Source: Rickettsia typhi (GTDB lineage: Bacteria > Pseudomonadota > Alphaproteobacteria > Rickettsiales > UBA1997). Taken from it: 40,369 bases of DNA. A program made the translations under genes and the position numbers. This document shows positions 32,786 through 40,369 of this stretch, piece by piece. The notes below the pieces were generated by a model. It saw nothing but the letters and a program-made list of their open reading frames with translations. It was not told where the DNA came from and ran no database searches. The DNA lies in NCBI GenBank assembly GCA_945875925.1, contig CAMCME010000010.1:1-40369 (forward strand). The letters run 5' to 3'. Numbering within the stretch: position 1 is the stretch's first letter; the number at the start of each line of letters is the position of its first letter.

Positions 32786-35281
32786 ATGTTCATACATCTC
32801 CGCAATCACACAACTTATTCGCTTTGTAAAGGTGCGATAAAAATTTATGATCTGGTTGATAGAGCGGTTTCTTTAAAAATGCCGGCGATTGGAATATCAG
32901 ATTGCACCAATCTTTTTGCTGCTTTGGAATTTTCTTCTGTCTGTAAAAAAGCCGGAATTCAGCCAATTTTGGGCTGCGAAATGTTGGTTAATTTTCAGGA
33001 AAAAACTCAGAAAAATACCTCAAATTTAGACATCGAAAATTCTCTTTCCAAACTTCCGTTAATTGCTTTTAACGAAGAAGGTTACAAAAACCTGATGTAC
33101 TTAGTAAGCTACAGCTTTTTAAATCGCCAAAGCGGCATTACTCCTCACATTGATTTCGACTTACTCAAAACTAGATCTGCTGGCCTAATTGCTCTTTCTG
33201 GCGGCGTTGCGGGAATAGTCGGCAAGCTTTTACTAGAAAGCCAAGACAAAAAATTAGAAATAATTTTAGAGGATTTATTACAGGCTTTTCCTAATCAAAA
33301 TTTTTATCTCGAGCTTTCAAGACTTGGAATAAAAGAAGAAGCCGAGCTAGAACAAAAATTTATTGATCTGGCTTACAAACATTCAATTCCCCTGGTTGCA
33401 ACAAATGATGTTTATTTCTTAAGCGCCGATATGTTTGAAGCGCAAGACATTTTAAGTTGTATTGGTGAAGGCAGATTTTTTTCAGAAGTGGATCGCAAAA
33501 AAAATTCTCCACAGCAGTTTTTTAAAAGCCCTGAACAAATGGAAGAACTGTTTTCTGACATTCCTGAAGCCATTGAAAACACTGTAAATATTGCCAAAAA
33601 ATGCCATATCATGGCTTTTGAACGCGCACCAACTTTGCCGAAATTTAGCACTGAAGATGGTTTTGATGAAGCTGCCGAATTAAAAGCTCAAGCTTTGGAA
33701 GGCTTGAAAATGAGACTTACAACTAAGTTTGCTCTTGAAGAAATAGCTGAAACAGAACAAGAAAAATTCAATCAAGAATATATTGCGCGCCTTGAATATG
33801 AAGTTTCGGTGATCACTAAAATGAATTTTTCAGGATATTTTTTAATCGTATCTGACTTCATTAAATGGGCTAAACATAATGATATTCCAGTTGGGCCAGG
33901 TCGAGGTTCGGGAGCGGGTTCGATTATCGCTTGGTCGTTGCAAATTACCGATCTTGATCCGATTCGTTTCGGCTTGCTGTTTGAAAGATTTTTGAACCCT
34001 GACCGTGTTTCAATGCCCGATTTTGATATCGATTTTTGCCAATCGCGCCGCGATGAAGTGATTGATTATGTGCAGCAAAAATATGGCAAAGATTATGTCG
34101 CGCAAATTATCACTTTTGGAAAATTACAAGCGCGCGCCGTGATGAAAGATGTGGGCCGCGTGTTGCAAGTTCCTTACAATCAGGTGGACAGAATTTGCAA
34201 ACTTATTCCTTTCAACGCTATTGAAGCGGTGACTTTAGAAAAAGCGATCGATATGGATAAAGACTTGCAACAAGCCATTAAAGAAGATCCGCATGTGACA
34301 AAATTGGTAGATATTGCCCTGAAATTAGAAGGCCTCAATCGCCATGCTTCAACTCACGCAGCGGGCGTGGTTATTGGCGATAAACCACTTCACGAAATTT
34401 GCGCCCTTTATAATGATGATGGTGGAAGCATGCCAGCTGTTGGCTATTCCATGAAATATGCTGAAGGAGCTGGCCTTGTAAAATTCGATTTTTTGGGTCT
34501 TAAAACTCTGACCACAATTTCTGAAGCTGTAAAATTAATTGAAAAAACTAACGACTTAAAAATCGATATTAGCAATTTGCGTTTGGATGATAAGCTTACT
34601 TTTGAAATGCTTTCAACAGGTGATTCTATTGGCGTGTTCCAGATAGAGTCTTCTGGAATGAGATCGGTTTTGCGCCAAATGAAGGCCGATAAAATTGAAG
34701 ATATTATCGCTTTGATTTCGCTTTATCGACCAGGTCCGATGGATAACATCCCAACTTATATTCGCCGCAAACATGGCGAAGAAAAAATTATTTACCCTCA
34801 CCCACTTCTTGAGCCAACTTTAAAAGAAACTTACGGCGTAATTGTTTATCAAGAACAAGTAATGGAAATTGCTAAAGTTTTAGCTGGATATAGTCTTGGG
34901 GCTGCGGATTTACTGCGTCGCGCCATGGGTAAAAAAATTAAAGAAGAGATGGACCAACAGCGCGAAATTTTTGTAAATGGAGCTATTAAAAATGGTGTGG
35001 ATAAAAGACAGGCTGGAGAAATTTTTGACCTTGTGGATAAGTTCGCAGGTTATGGTTTCAACAAATCTCACGCTGCGGCTTACGCTCTAATCTCTTACCA
35101 AACAGCTTATTTAAAGGCGCATTATCCTGTTGAGTTTATTACGGCTTCGATAAATCTGGAAATTGATAATACCGATAAGATTAACATTTTCTTGCAAGTG
35201 GCGAAGGATCACGGGATTCAGATTTTACCACCAGATGTGAATGCTAGTGAGGCTTATTTTAGTATTGAGAGGATTGGTTAG
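32786..35281 (+). CDS. dnaE: DNA polymerase III alpha subunit DnaE, C-terminally truncated
   Basis: DnaE is the replicative polymerase. The PHP domain (MFIHLRNHTTYSLCKGAIKI) is at the N-terminus. The palm has GPGRGSGAGS (about 370-379), MPDFDIDFC with two catalytic Asp (about 410-418) and KFDFLGLKTL with the third (about 568). Fingers follow (LISLYRPGPMDNIP, YQEQVMEIAK, FNKSHAAAYA). The frame stops at residue 831, after ILPPDVNASEAYFSIERIG. Full-length DnaE runs on with the HhH, beta-clamp-binding, OB and tau-binding regions to about 1,150-1,180 residues. No frame continues this. A palindrome begins 10 nt later. The catalytic core is intact, but processive replication would need the missing part. 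Confidence 0.9.
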   Translation: MFIHLRNHTTYSLCKGAIKIYDLVDRAVSLKMPAIGISDCTNLFAALEFSSVCKKAGIQPILGCEMLVNFQEKTQKNTSNLDIENSLSKLPLIAFNEEGYKNLMYLVSYSFLNRQSGITPHIDFDLLKTRSAGLIALSGGVAGIVGKLLLESQDKKLEIILEDLLQAFPNQNFYLELSRLGIKEEAELEQKFIDLAYKHSIPLVATNDVYFLSADMFEAQDILSCIGEGRFFSEVDRKKNSPQQFFKSPEQMEELFSDIPEAIENTVNIAKKCHIMAFERAPTLPKFSTEDGFDEAAELKAQALEGLKMRLTTKFALEEIAETEQEKFNQEYIARLEYEVSVITKMNFSGYFLIVSDFIKWAKHNDIPVGPGRGSGAGSIIAWSLQITDLDPIRFGLLFERFLNPDRVSMPDFDIDFCQSRRDEVIDYVQQKYGKDYVAQIITFGKLQARAVMKDVGRVLQVPYNQVDRICKLIPFNAIEAVTLEKAIDMDKDLQQAIKEDPHVTKLVDIALKLEGLNRHASTHAAGVVIGDKPLHEICALYNDDGGSMPAVGYSMKYAEGAGLVKFDFLGLKTLTTISEAVKLIEKTNDLKIDISNLRLDDKLTFEMLSTGDSIGVFQIESSGMRSVLRQMKADKIEDIIALISLYRPGPMDNIPTYIRRKHGEEKIIYPHPLLEPTLKETYGVIVYQEQVMEIAKVLAGYSLGAADLLRRAMGKKIKEEMDQQREIFVNGAIKNGVDKRQAGEIFDLVDKFAGYGFNKSHAAAYALISYQTAYLKAHYPVEFITASINLEIDNTDKINIFLQVAKDHGIQILPPDVNASEAYFSIERIG

Positions 35282-35291
35282 TGCCCTCGGC

Positions 35292-35333
35292 GTCATTCCT
35301 AGAAATCTCTCAAACCAGTGGTTGAGAGATTCT
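35292..35333. repeat. Partial palindromic element at the dnaE 3' end
   Basis: GTCATTCCTAGAAATCTCTC starts the left arm, and TTGAGAGATTCT gives the inner part of the right arm. The outer right arm (expected AGGAATGAC) is missing and replaced by AAAAAGTTAGAAAAATTA. It looks like an element cut by a deletion or decayed on one side. Confidence 0.65.
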
Positions 35334-35373
35334 AAAAAGTTAGAAAAATTATAAACACAATTTACACCTCCCC

Positions 35374-38300
35374 TTGGACTATAAAGTAAAAATAAAAAAC
35401 CTCACCCAAAGCACTGAAATTGCTCGTCTATGCGATGATGCTCAAGCTTTCATAACTTCTTTGGCCACTAAAAATTTTCCAGATCAAGACAGCGTTTTCA
35501 TCGCCGAGAATGCGGCGCAGATGGAAAGTTTTGAGAAACAGCTGCGCTTTTTTGCGCCTCACATCATTGAAAAATTTGAAATTTTATATTTCCCAGCTTG
35601 GGATTGTCTGCCTTATGATCGCGCTTCGCCAAAACAAATCATCATGTCGCAGCGCATCAAAACACTTTACAAACTAGCTAACCGCGACAGTTCTGATGAT
35701 TGTCGAAATCGCCCAAATTTTTTAATCATCACTTCTGCCAACGCTGTTTTGCAAAAAGTTGTGGCACCAAATTTTATCAAAAATTCTGGAATTTTAGCTG
35801 CCGCCAAATCAAAAATTTCTACTTCACAAATTGCCGAATTCTTAGTCTTTAACGGCTATCAACGCCAATCTTGCGCCAATAATGTGGGAGAATTTGCCAT
35901 TCGTGGCGGCATTGTTGATATTGTGGTTCAACACGGCCTTGAACCAATTGGATATCGTTTAGATTTTTTTGGTGATGAGGTTGAATCGGTCAAAGCCTTT
36001 GACCCTCTAAGCCAAATGTCGCAAGAAACTTTGCGCTCAATTGAAATTTTGCCAGCAAGTGAAGTTGTGCTAAATCAAAAAACCATCGCCAATTTTCGCG
36101 AAAAATATCGCCATAATTTTGGACTTCCTGTTGATGATCAGCTTTACAGCGCCATCTCTGACATGCGCTCTTATCCAGGGATGGAACATTGGTTGCCGTT
36201 TTTTTATGAAAGCGAATTAGTCAGCTTTTTTGATTATTTAAAAAACCCTTTGCTGTTTTTAAATCAGAAAGTTTTTTTCCATTCTCAAGTTCGCGACAAA
36301 ACTATCGCCGAATATTACAAATCAAGGATTGAAAGCGTTAAAGAAAGCAAAATTTCTGGGGCAATTTACAATCCAATTTCGCCAAACTTACTTTATTTTT
36401 CTGACGAAAATTTCAAAAAAAATATCTCTGAAAAAACTAACATCATCTTCAATAATTTTGCCGTTGGTGATGGCGAATCTAAAAGAATTTTAGATTTTGA
36501 AATTTCATCAATGCCAGATTTTGCTTTGGCTGGACGCGCAAATGCCAAAGATCCAATCGACTTGATGCAAGAATTTATCCAGTCAATTTTGCTGGATGCT
36601 AAAAAACAAAAAGTTGTGATCGCTTGTCTTACCGAAGGTTTCAAAGATCGTTTGGTAAAATTGCTTTTGGATTTCAATTTATCTTGTCAGGAAATTTCAA
36701 CTTTCGCTGATCTTCACAATGTGGCGCCACAAAAAATTGCCATTTGCGTGATGCCAATCGGCCTTGGATTTGTAACTTCCGACTTAATTTTAATTGGTGA
36801 ACAAGCAATTTTTGGCGAAAAAATTATTCGCCGCAAAACCCATGATAAAGCCGCTTCTCAAAGACTTTTAGAAGAAGGTTTAACCATTGCAATTGGTGAA
36901 TTGGTTGTGCATCGCGACCATGGTATTGCAAGGTTCGACGGCATTCAGACTATTGTTAATGAACCCCCATCTTCACGCTTCACTTCGTTGCGCGATGACT
37001 CAACCCCCCTAAATAGGGGGATTGTCAGAGAAGCTATTCGAAGCGATTTTCTGAAATTAATTTACGCAAATAACGACACGCTTTTTGTGCCGGTTGATGA
37101 CATTAATTTGATCACGCGTTATGGCGCCGATAATCCGTTAATTCAACTTGATCGTTTGGGCGGGGGCGGCTGGAAAAATCGCAAAACTAACACTAAAAAT
37201 AAAATCAAAATTGCGGCCGCCGCACTAATAAAAATTGCTGCCGCGCGCCATGTAAAAAAAGCTCCAATTCTAATTCCAGATTCACATTGGTATGAAGAAT
37301 TTAAAGCGCGTTTTGGCTATATCGAAACTGAAGATCAACTGAAAGCAATTGATGAAGTGGAAGAAGATTTGCGCAAAGGTTCACCAATGGATCGCCTGAT
37401 TTGTGGCGATGTGGGATTTGGAAAAACCGAAGTGGCAATGCGCGCCGCGGCAATTGCTTCGCGCAATGAAACCAGAAAATTCCAAGTGGCAATTATCACG
37501 CCAACAACTCTTCTTTGTCGCCAACATTGTCACAATTTTATCAAAAGATTTGCTGGCACCGATGTAAAAATTGCTCAACTTTCGCGCCTTATCGGCACTG
37601 CTGATACGAAAAAAACTAAAGAGAAATTAGAATCTGGCGAAATTGACATTGTGATTGGAACGCATTCACTACTAAACAAAAACATCAAATTCAAAAATCT
37701 TGGTTTAGTGATTGTGGATGAAGAACAACATTTTGGCGTGGCCCAAAAAGAACGCCTGAAAGAATTGCGTAATGAAGTTCACATTCTGACGCTTTCTGCC
37801 ACACCAATTCCACGCACTTTGCAAATGTCGCTAACGGGAGTTAAAGAATTAAGTTTGATTGCAACTCCGCCAGCAGATCGCTTGGCTGTTAGAAATTTCG
37901 TGATGCCTTATGATTCGGTGATTGTGAAAGAAGCCGTGCTTCGTGAATATCAGCGCAGCGGCAAAGTGTTTTTTGTGGTGCCGCGCATCAAAGATATTAC
38001 CGAGATGGAAGATCGTTTGAAAAAATTATTGCCGCCCGAAATTAAAGTCACTCACGCCCATGGCCAAATGACTCCGTCACAGCTAGATAAAATTATGAAT
38101 GATTTTTATGACGGCAAAATTGATGTGCTGCTTTCAACCACAATTATTGAATCGGGAATCGATATTGCCGACGCCAATACCATGATTATTTATCGCGCCG
38201 AAATGTTTGGTCTGTCGCAACTTTATCAGCTTAGAGGCCGCGTGGGTCGTGGCAAGACTCGTGCTTATGCCTATTTTATGATGAGCCCGAAAAAACTTGG

Positions 38301-38994
38301 TGAAGATGCCCGCAAAAAATTAGAAGTGATGCAGAATTTAGACAGTCTTGGAGTTGGATTTACCGTGGCTTCTTATGACATGGATATTCGCGGCAGCGGA
38401 AATTTGCTAGGTGATGAACAATCTGGACATGTGAAAGAAACGGGAGTCGAGCTTTATCAGCAAATGCTTTTGGAAGCGATTGAAGAGCTTAAAAATGGTG
38501 GACTAGATCTTCTAGAAAAGCCTGATTCTAGCTTTGAAGCTGATTTTTCAGTGCAAATTAAACTAGGGATTTCACTGCTTATTCCAGAAAATTACATGTC
38601 AGATTTAAGTTTGCGCATGAATTTCTATAAAAAAATCGCGGCAATAAAAAATCAAGATGAGCAAGAAAGATTACAAGTAGAAATGACTGATCGCTTCGGA
38701 AAATTGCCAGAAGAAGTTTTGAATTTGATGGAAATTGCGCTACTGAAGTCTATGTGCAAAAAGATCGTTGTTGAGAAATTAGAAATCATCAATGAAGGAA
38801 TCTTGATTACCTTTAAAGACAATAAATTCACAAATCCTGAAAGCTTATTGCAAATGATTTTCTCAAGCAAAAACCAGATTAAGATTCACACTGGGCAAAG
38901 AGTTTTATTCTTAAAAGATGTGAACTCTGTTGCTGGAAAAATTAGATCGGCTTTTGAAGTGGTGAGAAAAATTGAGTCGCTCGTCGTCTCATAA
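35374..38994 (+). CDS. mfd: Transcription-repair coupling factor Mfd
   Basis: Mfd removes stalled RNA polymerase and recruits UvrA. The 1,206-residue protein has the UvrB-like N-terminal part (PAWDCLPYDRASP, NNVGEFAIRGGIVDIV), the RNAP-interacting domain (LVVHRDHGIARFDG, TLFVPVDDINLITRYG), then the RecG-like translocase. In the translocase are Walker A GDVGFGKTEV (about 678), DEEQHFG (about 782), LSATPIPRTLQMSL and RGRVGRGK (about 955). The C-terminal TRCF domain is complete. The start is TTG with no good alternative. About 25 residues at 530-556 come from an in-frame repeat within the RNAP-interacting domain. It lies 92 nt after the truncated dnaE. Confidence 0.95.
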   Translation: MDYKVKIKNLTQSTEIARLCDDAQAFITSLATKNFPDQDSVFIAENAAQMESFEKQLRFFAPHIIEKFEILYFPAWDCLPYDRASPKQIIMSQRIKTLYKLANRDSSDDCRNRPNFLIITSANAVLQKVVAPNFIKNSGILAAAKSKISTSQIAEFLVFNGYQRQSCANNVGEFAIRGGIVDIVVQHGLEPIGYRLDFFGDEVESVKAFDPLSQMSQETLRSIEILPASEVVLNQKTIANFREKYRHNFGLPVDDQLYSAISDMRSYPGMEHWLPFFYESELVSFFDYLKNPLLFLNQKVFFHSQVRDKTIAEYYKSRIESVKESKISGAIYNPISPNLLYFSDENFKKNISEKTNIIFNNFAVGDGESKRILDFEISSMPDFALAGRANAKDPIDLMQEFIQSILLDAKKQKVVIACLTEGFKDRLVKLLLDFNLSCQEISTFADLHNVAPQKIAICVMPIGLGFVTSDLILIGEQAIFGEKIIRRKTHDKAASQRLLEEGLTIAIGELVVHRDHGIARFDGIQTIVNEPPSSRFTSLRDDSTPLNRGIVREAIRSDFLKLIYANNDTLFVPVDDINLITRYGADNPLIQLDRLGGGGWKNRKTNTKNKIKIAAAALIKIAAARHVKKAPILIPDSHWYEEFKARFGYIETEDQLKAIDEVEEDLRKGSPMDRLICGDVGFGKTEVAMRAAAIASRNETRKFQVAIITPTTLLCRQHCHNFIKRFAGTDVKIAQLSRLIGTADTKKTKEKLESGEIDIVIGTHSLLNKNIKFKNLGLVIVDEEQHFGVAQKERLKELRNEVHILTLSATPIPRTLQMSLTGVKELSLIATPPADRLAVRNFVMPYDSVIVKEAVLREYQRSGKVFFVVPRIKDITEMEDRLKKLLPPEIKVTHAHGQMTPSQLDKIMNDFYDGKIDVLLSTTIIESGIDIADANTMIIYRAEMFGLSQLYQLRGRVGRGKTRAYAYFMMSPKKLGEDARKKLEVMQNLDSLGVGFTVASYDMDIRGSGNLLGDEQSGHVKETGVELYQQMLLEAIEELKNGGLDLLEKPDSSFEADFSVQIKLGISLLIPENYMSDLSLRMNFYKKIAAIKNQDEQERLQVEMTDRFGKLPEEVLNLMEIALLKSMCKKIVVEKLEIINEGILITFKDNKFTNPESLLQMIFSSKNQIKIHTGQRVLFLKDVNSVAGKIRSAFEVVRKIESLVVS
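36961..37040. repeat. Repeat-derived in-frame insertion in mfd
   Basis: The segment contains the hairpin CCCCCT-AAAT-AGGGGG (37005-37020) next to CGCTTCACTTCGTTGCGCGA, and a second arm AACCCCC at 36963. It encodes PPSSRFTSLRDDSTPLNRG, which breaks the normal run from FDGIQTIVN to FLKLIYAN in the RNAP-interacting domain. The mix of hairpins resembles the element at 19857-19983 in plan but not in sequence. Confidence 0.7.
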
Positions 38995-39003
38995 CAAAAA
39001 ACG

Positions 39004-39119
39004 AAACCGCTGGTTGAGGCCGAGTCTAAAACGGCAGAAGGTTTCTTTTGCTGAGCTTATAAAAAGTCCGCGGCTAGAACCTTCCGCTGGTTTCGACTCC
39101 GCTCAACCGGCGGTTTTTG
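39004..39119. repeat. Palindromic element downstream of mfd
   Basis: The left arm AAACCGCTGGTTGAGGCCGA...GAAGGTTT (39004-39044) pairs imperfectly with GAACCTTCCGCTGG...CAACCGGCGGTTT (39077-39117). The right arm is intact in form (GGTTTCGACTCCGCTCAACC) while the left has point changes and small gaps. It starts 9 nt after the mfd stop codon. Confidence 0.8.
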
Positions 39120-39140
39120 AATTTGCTTTGTCTTACTGGA

Positions 39141-39270
39141 CTATACCAAACTAAATATCTTTAGTCTGGTATAGTTTTTATTTTACGCCGTACGAACGGC
39201 GCCCCACTTTGTGGGGACCACATATACCAAACAAACTTTATTGAGAGTAAAGATTTTTAGTTTGGTATAT
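39141..39270. mobile_element. Miniature inverted-repeat element with IS630-like ends
   Basis: TATACCAAACTAAA at the left (39142) and TTTAGTTTGGTATA at the right (39256-39269) are terminal inverted repeats. Inner copies make two sub-hairpins, 39141-39174 and 39222-39270. The first, followed by TTTTTATTTT, could terminate mfd transcription. The core holds CGCCCCACTTTGTGGGGACC, like one hairpin of 10011-10100. The ends resemble TATACCAAATAAAC at 39943, upstream of the IS630-like transposase, so it may be a non-autonomous relative moved by it. Confidence 0.65.
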
Positions 39271-39339
39271 CTTAATAAAAACCCATTTTTTTGCAAAAGT
39301 GATTTTGCCTCTAAGACCTGATTTTACTGAATAAAATGA

Positions 39340-39365
39340 GATTTTCCACCGCGGTGTGGAAAATC
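39340..39365. terminator. Hairpin downstream of the ferredoxin remnant
   Basis: GATTTTCCAC and GTGGAAAATC form a 10-bp stem over CGCGGT. On the minus strand it is followed by TCATTTTATT, a weak T-rich tail, about 75 nt past the ferredoxin stop codon. It could be that gene's terminator. Between 39271 and 39438 I see nothing else. Confidence 0.4.
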
Positions 39366-39438
39366 TATTTTAAGAGATAAGTTGTAATAGGGCTTATTAG
39401 CAAAGCTAGTGACTACATAAACAAGTCTGAAGTGGATT

Positions 39439-39690
39439 TTAAATATCCTCTAAACTAGTAAATGTATATTTGTTATTAAGCTTTAAAGGAATTTGACATC
39501 CAGCTCTTACTTTTGCTTTATCACTTGGAATTTCTTTTGTTACCGAGTCTATTAAGTCCAACTCATCCTCGCTTGCCTCATGTGGTTCATTTGGCTCGCT
39601 TTTAACTTCTCCTACACAGGTACTACAAGATAACTGCTCTTTGCAAGCAGCTTCTACTTTACCTCGTTCTGCTAGGGCTGTAGCAATAAT
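39439..39690 (-). pseudogene. 5'-truncated 2Fe-2S ferredoxin (adrenodoxin type)
   Basis: The 83-residue frame IIATALAERGKVEAACKEQLSCSTC... contains CKEQLSCSTC (C-x5-C-x2-C) and later AGCQIPLKL, the four cluster cysteines of adrenodoxin-type ferredoxins, plus SEDELDLIDSV, the acidic helix. About 30-40 N-terminal residues are gone: upstream of 39690 lies the sequence GAGCCTGTCGCAAATC, the end of a mobile element. The frame reads on to a TAA at 39757-39759 with no ATG, GTG or TTG. So it has no visible start and is a broken gene. The protein would donate electrons, for example in Fe-S cluster assembly. Confidence 0.78.
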
Positions 39691-39706
39691 GAGCCTGTCG
39701 CAAATC
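39691..39706. repeat. Solo copy of a mobile-element terminal repeat
   Basis: GAGCCTGTCGCAAATC is identical to the first 16 nt of the element at 39774-39895, in the same orientation, then diverges (CACCC against TAACT). It marks the break in the ferredoxin gene. Confidence 0.75.
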
Positions 39707-39773
39707 CACCCAAAAACCTCATTTAAATTTCTGTAATTTTTCGCATCATTTTCTTGTTATTAAAACTCTTTAT

Positions 39774-39895
39774 GAGCCTGTCGCAAATCTAACTTCCAAA
39801 AAAATTTAAACTAAAAAAATCTAACTCAGAACTTTTAGCAATTTCCTACTCAATTTTTTTGGAATTTTTTTGGAAGTTAGATTTGCGACAGGCTC
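39774..39895. mobile_element. 122-bp miniature inverted-repeat element with 33-bp ends
   Basis: The ends are GAGCCTGTCGCAAATCTAAC... (39774-39806) and its exact complement (39863-39895), 33 nt each. Both sides are flanked by TTTAT (39769-39773 and 39896-39900), a 5-bp target-site duplication. The 56-bp centre has no coding capacity. It is inserted in a transposase remnant on the minus strand. The parent IS is not in the window. Confidence 0.82.
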
Positions 39896-39942
39896 TTTAT
39901 TAACTCTGTCGTTCTTGATGATTTGTGGAAAGCGGCGTTGTC
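39896..39942 (-). pseudogene. Fragment of an IS630-type transposase DDE domain
   Basis: On the minus strand 39942-39896 reads DNAAFHKSSRTTELIK, which matches the conserved DNASFHKS block around the second catalytic Asp of IS630 transposases. Removing the 122-bp element and one TTTAT copy would continue the frame as SFNNKKMMRK before a stop. The fragment begins directly at the IS end near 39943, so it is cut on both sides. Confidence 0.55.
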
Positions 39943-40369
39943 TATACCAAATAAACAATCTCTTAATATTTATTTCAGACAAACTTTGATTGTATTTTTC
40001 GGAGCAAATCATGCCAAGAGCTTACAGTAGAGATTTAAGAATCAGAGTTGTTAATCGGGTTAAGGAAGGCAAAGAATTGCATCAGCAAATAGCGGATAAT
40101 TTTGGAATTGGAGTTGCAACTCTTCGAAGATGGATTCAGCTTTATAAAGAAACTGGATCAGTTGAACACAAAGTGCCTGCTGTAACCAGACCAAGAAAAG
40201 TTGATTACAAAAAAGTTCAGAAATTCGTCGAGAAAAATCCCGATAAAACTTTAAAAGAAATCGGAGAAAGATTCAAAATATCAGCTTTTGCAAGTCACAA
40301 AATAATTCGAAAACTCAACATCACATATAAAAAAACGCTTCCGCTACGAGGAGCAAAGGGAAGATTTGA
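39943..40369 (+). mobile_element. IS630-family insertion sequence, left part
   Basis: TATACCAAATAAAC (39943-39956) is the probable left end, about 68 nt before the transposase ATG. It resembles the ends of the miniature element at 39141-39270. IS630 elements target TA, and the end begins with TATA. The right end lies outside the window. Confidence 0.6.
40011..40369 (+). CDS. IS630-family transposase, N-terminal part, cut by the window edge
   Basis: The frame of 119 full codons starts MPRAYSRDLRIRVVNRVKEG with GGAG at 40001-40004 as ribosome binding site. It contains a helix-turn-helix (HQQIADNFGIGVATLRRWIQLY), a GSVEHK segment and a second HTH-like part (TLKEIGERFKISAFASHKIIRKL), followed by TYKKTLPLRGAKGRF. 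This is the ORFA/HTH half of IS630/Tc1-mariner-like transposases. It is still open at the window end, so whether the DDE half follows by frameshift, as is usual, cannot be seen. No inactivating change is visible. Confidence 0.85.
   Translation, partial: MPRAYSRDLRIRVVNRVKEGKELHQQIADNFGIGVATLRRWIQLYKETGSVEHKVPAVTRPRKVDYKKVQKFVEKNPDKTLKEIGERFKISAFASHKIIRKLNITYKKTLPLRGAKGRF

Noticed and set aside
34990..35281. Split-intein DnaE as in cyanobacteria
   Set aside because: The C-terminus shows no intein residues (no Cys start or splicing blocks) and the frame ends in ordinary DnaE sequence. The break position also differs from the cyanobacterial split site as I recall it.

Overview
The window is AT-rich and densely coded. 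It looks like the chromosome of an alphaproteobacterium, most plausibly a Rickettsiales- or Holosporales-like, host-associated lineage. The reasons are pyruvate phosphate dikinase, a long eukaryote-like (type 2) isoleucyl-tRNA synthetase, a separate GlyRS beta subunit, scattered Mrp antiporter subunits, many palindromic elements (some in frame inside genes, as with Rickettsia palindromic elements) and decaying insertion sequences. The assignment rests on protein motifs read by eye, not on a search. No rRNA, tRNA or CRISPR array was recognised.

Layout. 1-4930 (minus strand): the start of a cut-off secreted protein gene, then tsaD, dnaB and glmS, each separated by a palindromic element. 5279-9874 (plus): a cell-wall amidase, penicillin-binding protein 1A, and a small MrpF/MrpG-like membrane pair. 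10011-14940: a multi-hairpin repeat present as two inverted copies flanks an S8 subtilisin autotransporter lipoprotein (minus) and the ABC-F ATPase Uup (plus). 14946-16606: a small secreted cysteine protein, a GIY-YIG protein and a tandem repeat array. 16607-25306 (minus): bfr, hom, glyS, an AlkC-type DNA glycosylase, ppdK and a small membrane protein, ending in an intrinsic terminator. 25472-28162 (plus): ileS, which appears to lack its C-terminal part. 28323-31903 (minus): the tight cluster folE, maf, terC-like, a DUF3833-like lipoprotein and a ZntB/CorA-like transporter. 32178-38994 (plus): skp with its own terminator, a dnaE that stops about 300 residues early, and mfd. 39004-40369: a mobile-element graveyard with miniature elements, a broken ferredoxin gene, a transposase fragment and an IS630-family element running off the end.

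Most genes are housekeeping: replication and repair (DnaB, DnaE, Mfd, AlkC-like), translation (TsaD, GlyS, IleS, Uup), the envelope (GlmS, amidase, PBP1A, Skp, autotransporter) and central metabolism (PPDK, Hom, FolE). The unusual part is the palindromic DNA. Several families share one plan: an outer stem beginning GTCAT, exchangeable mini-hairpins, and an inner stem. Nearly every non-coding copy starts within about 30 nt downstream of a stop codon. Related copies sit in frame inside ileS, the alkC-like gene and mfd, and the two apparently truncated essential genes (ileS, dnaE) both end just before such an element. These elements therefore look like both 3'-end signals and agents of protein and genome remodelling.
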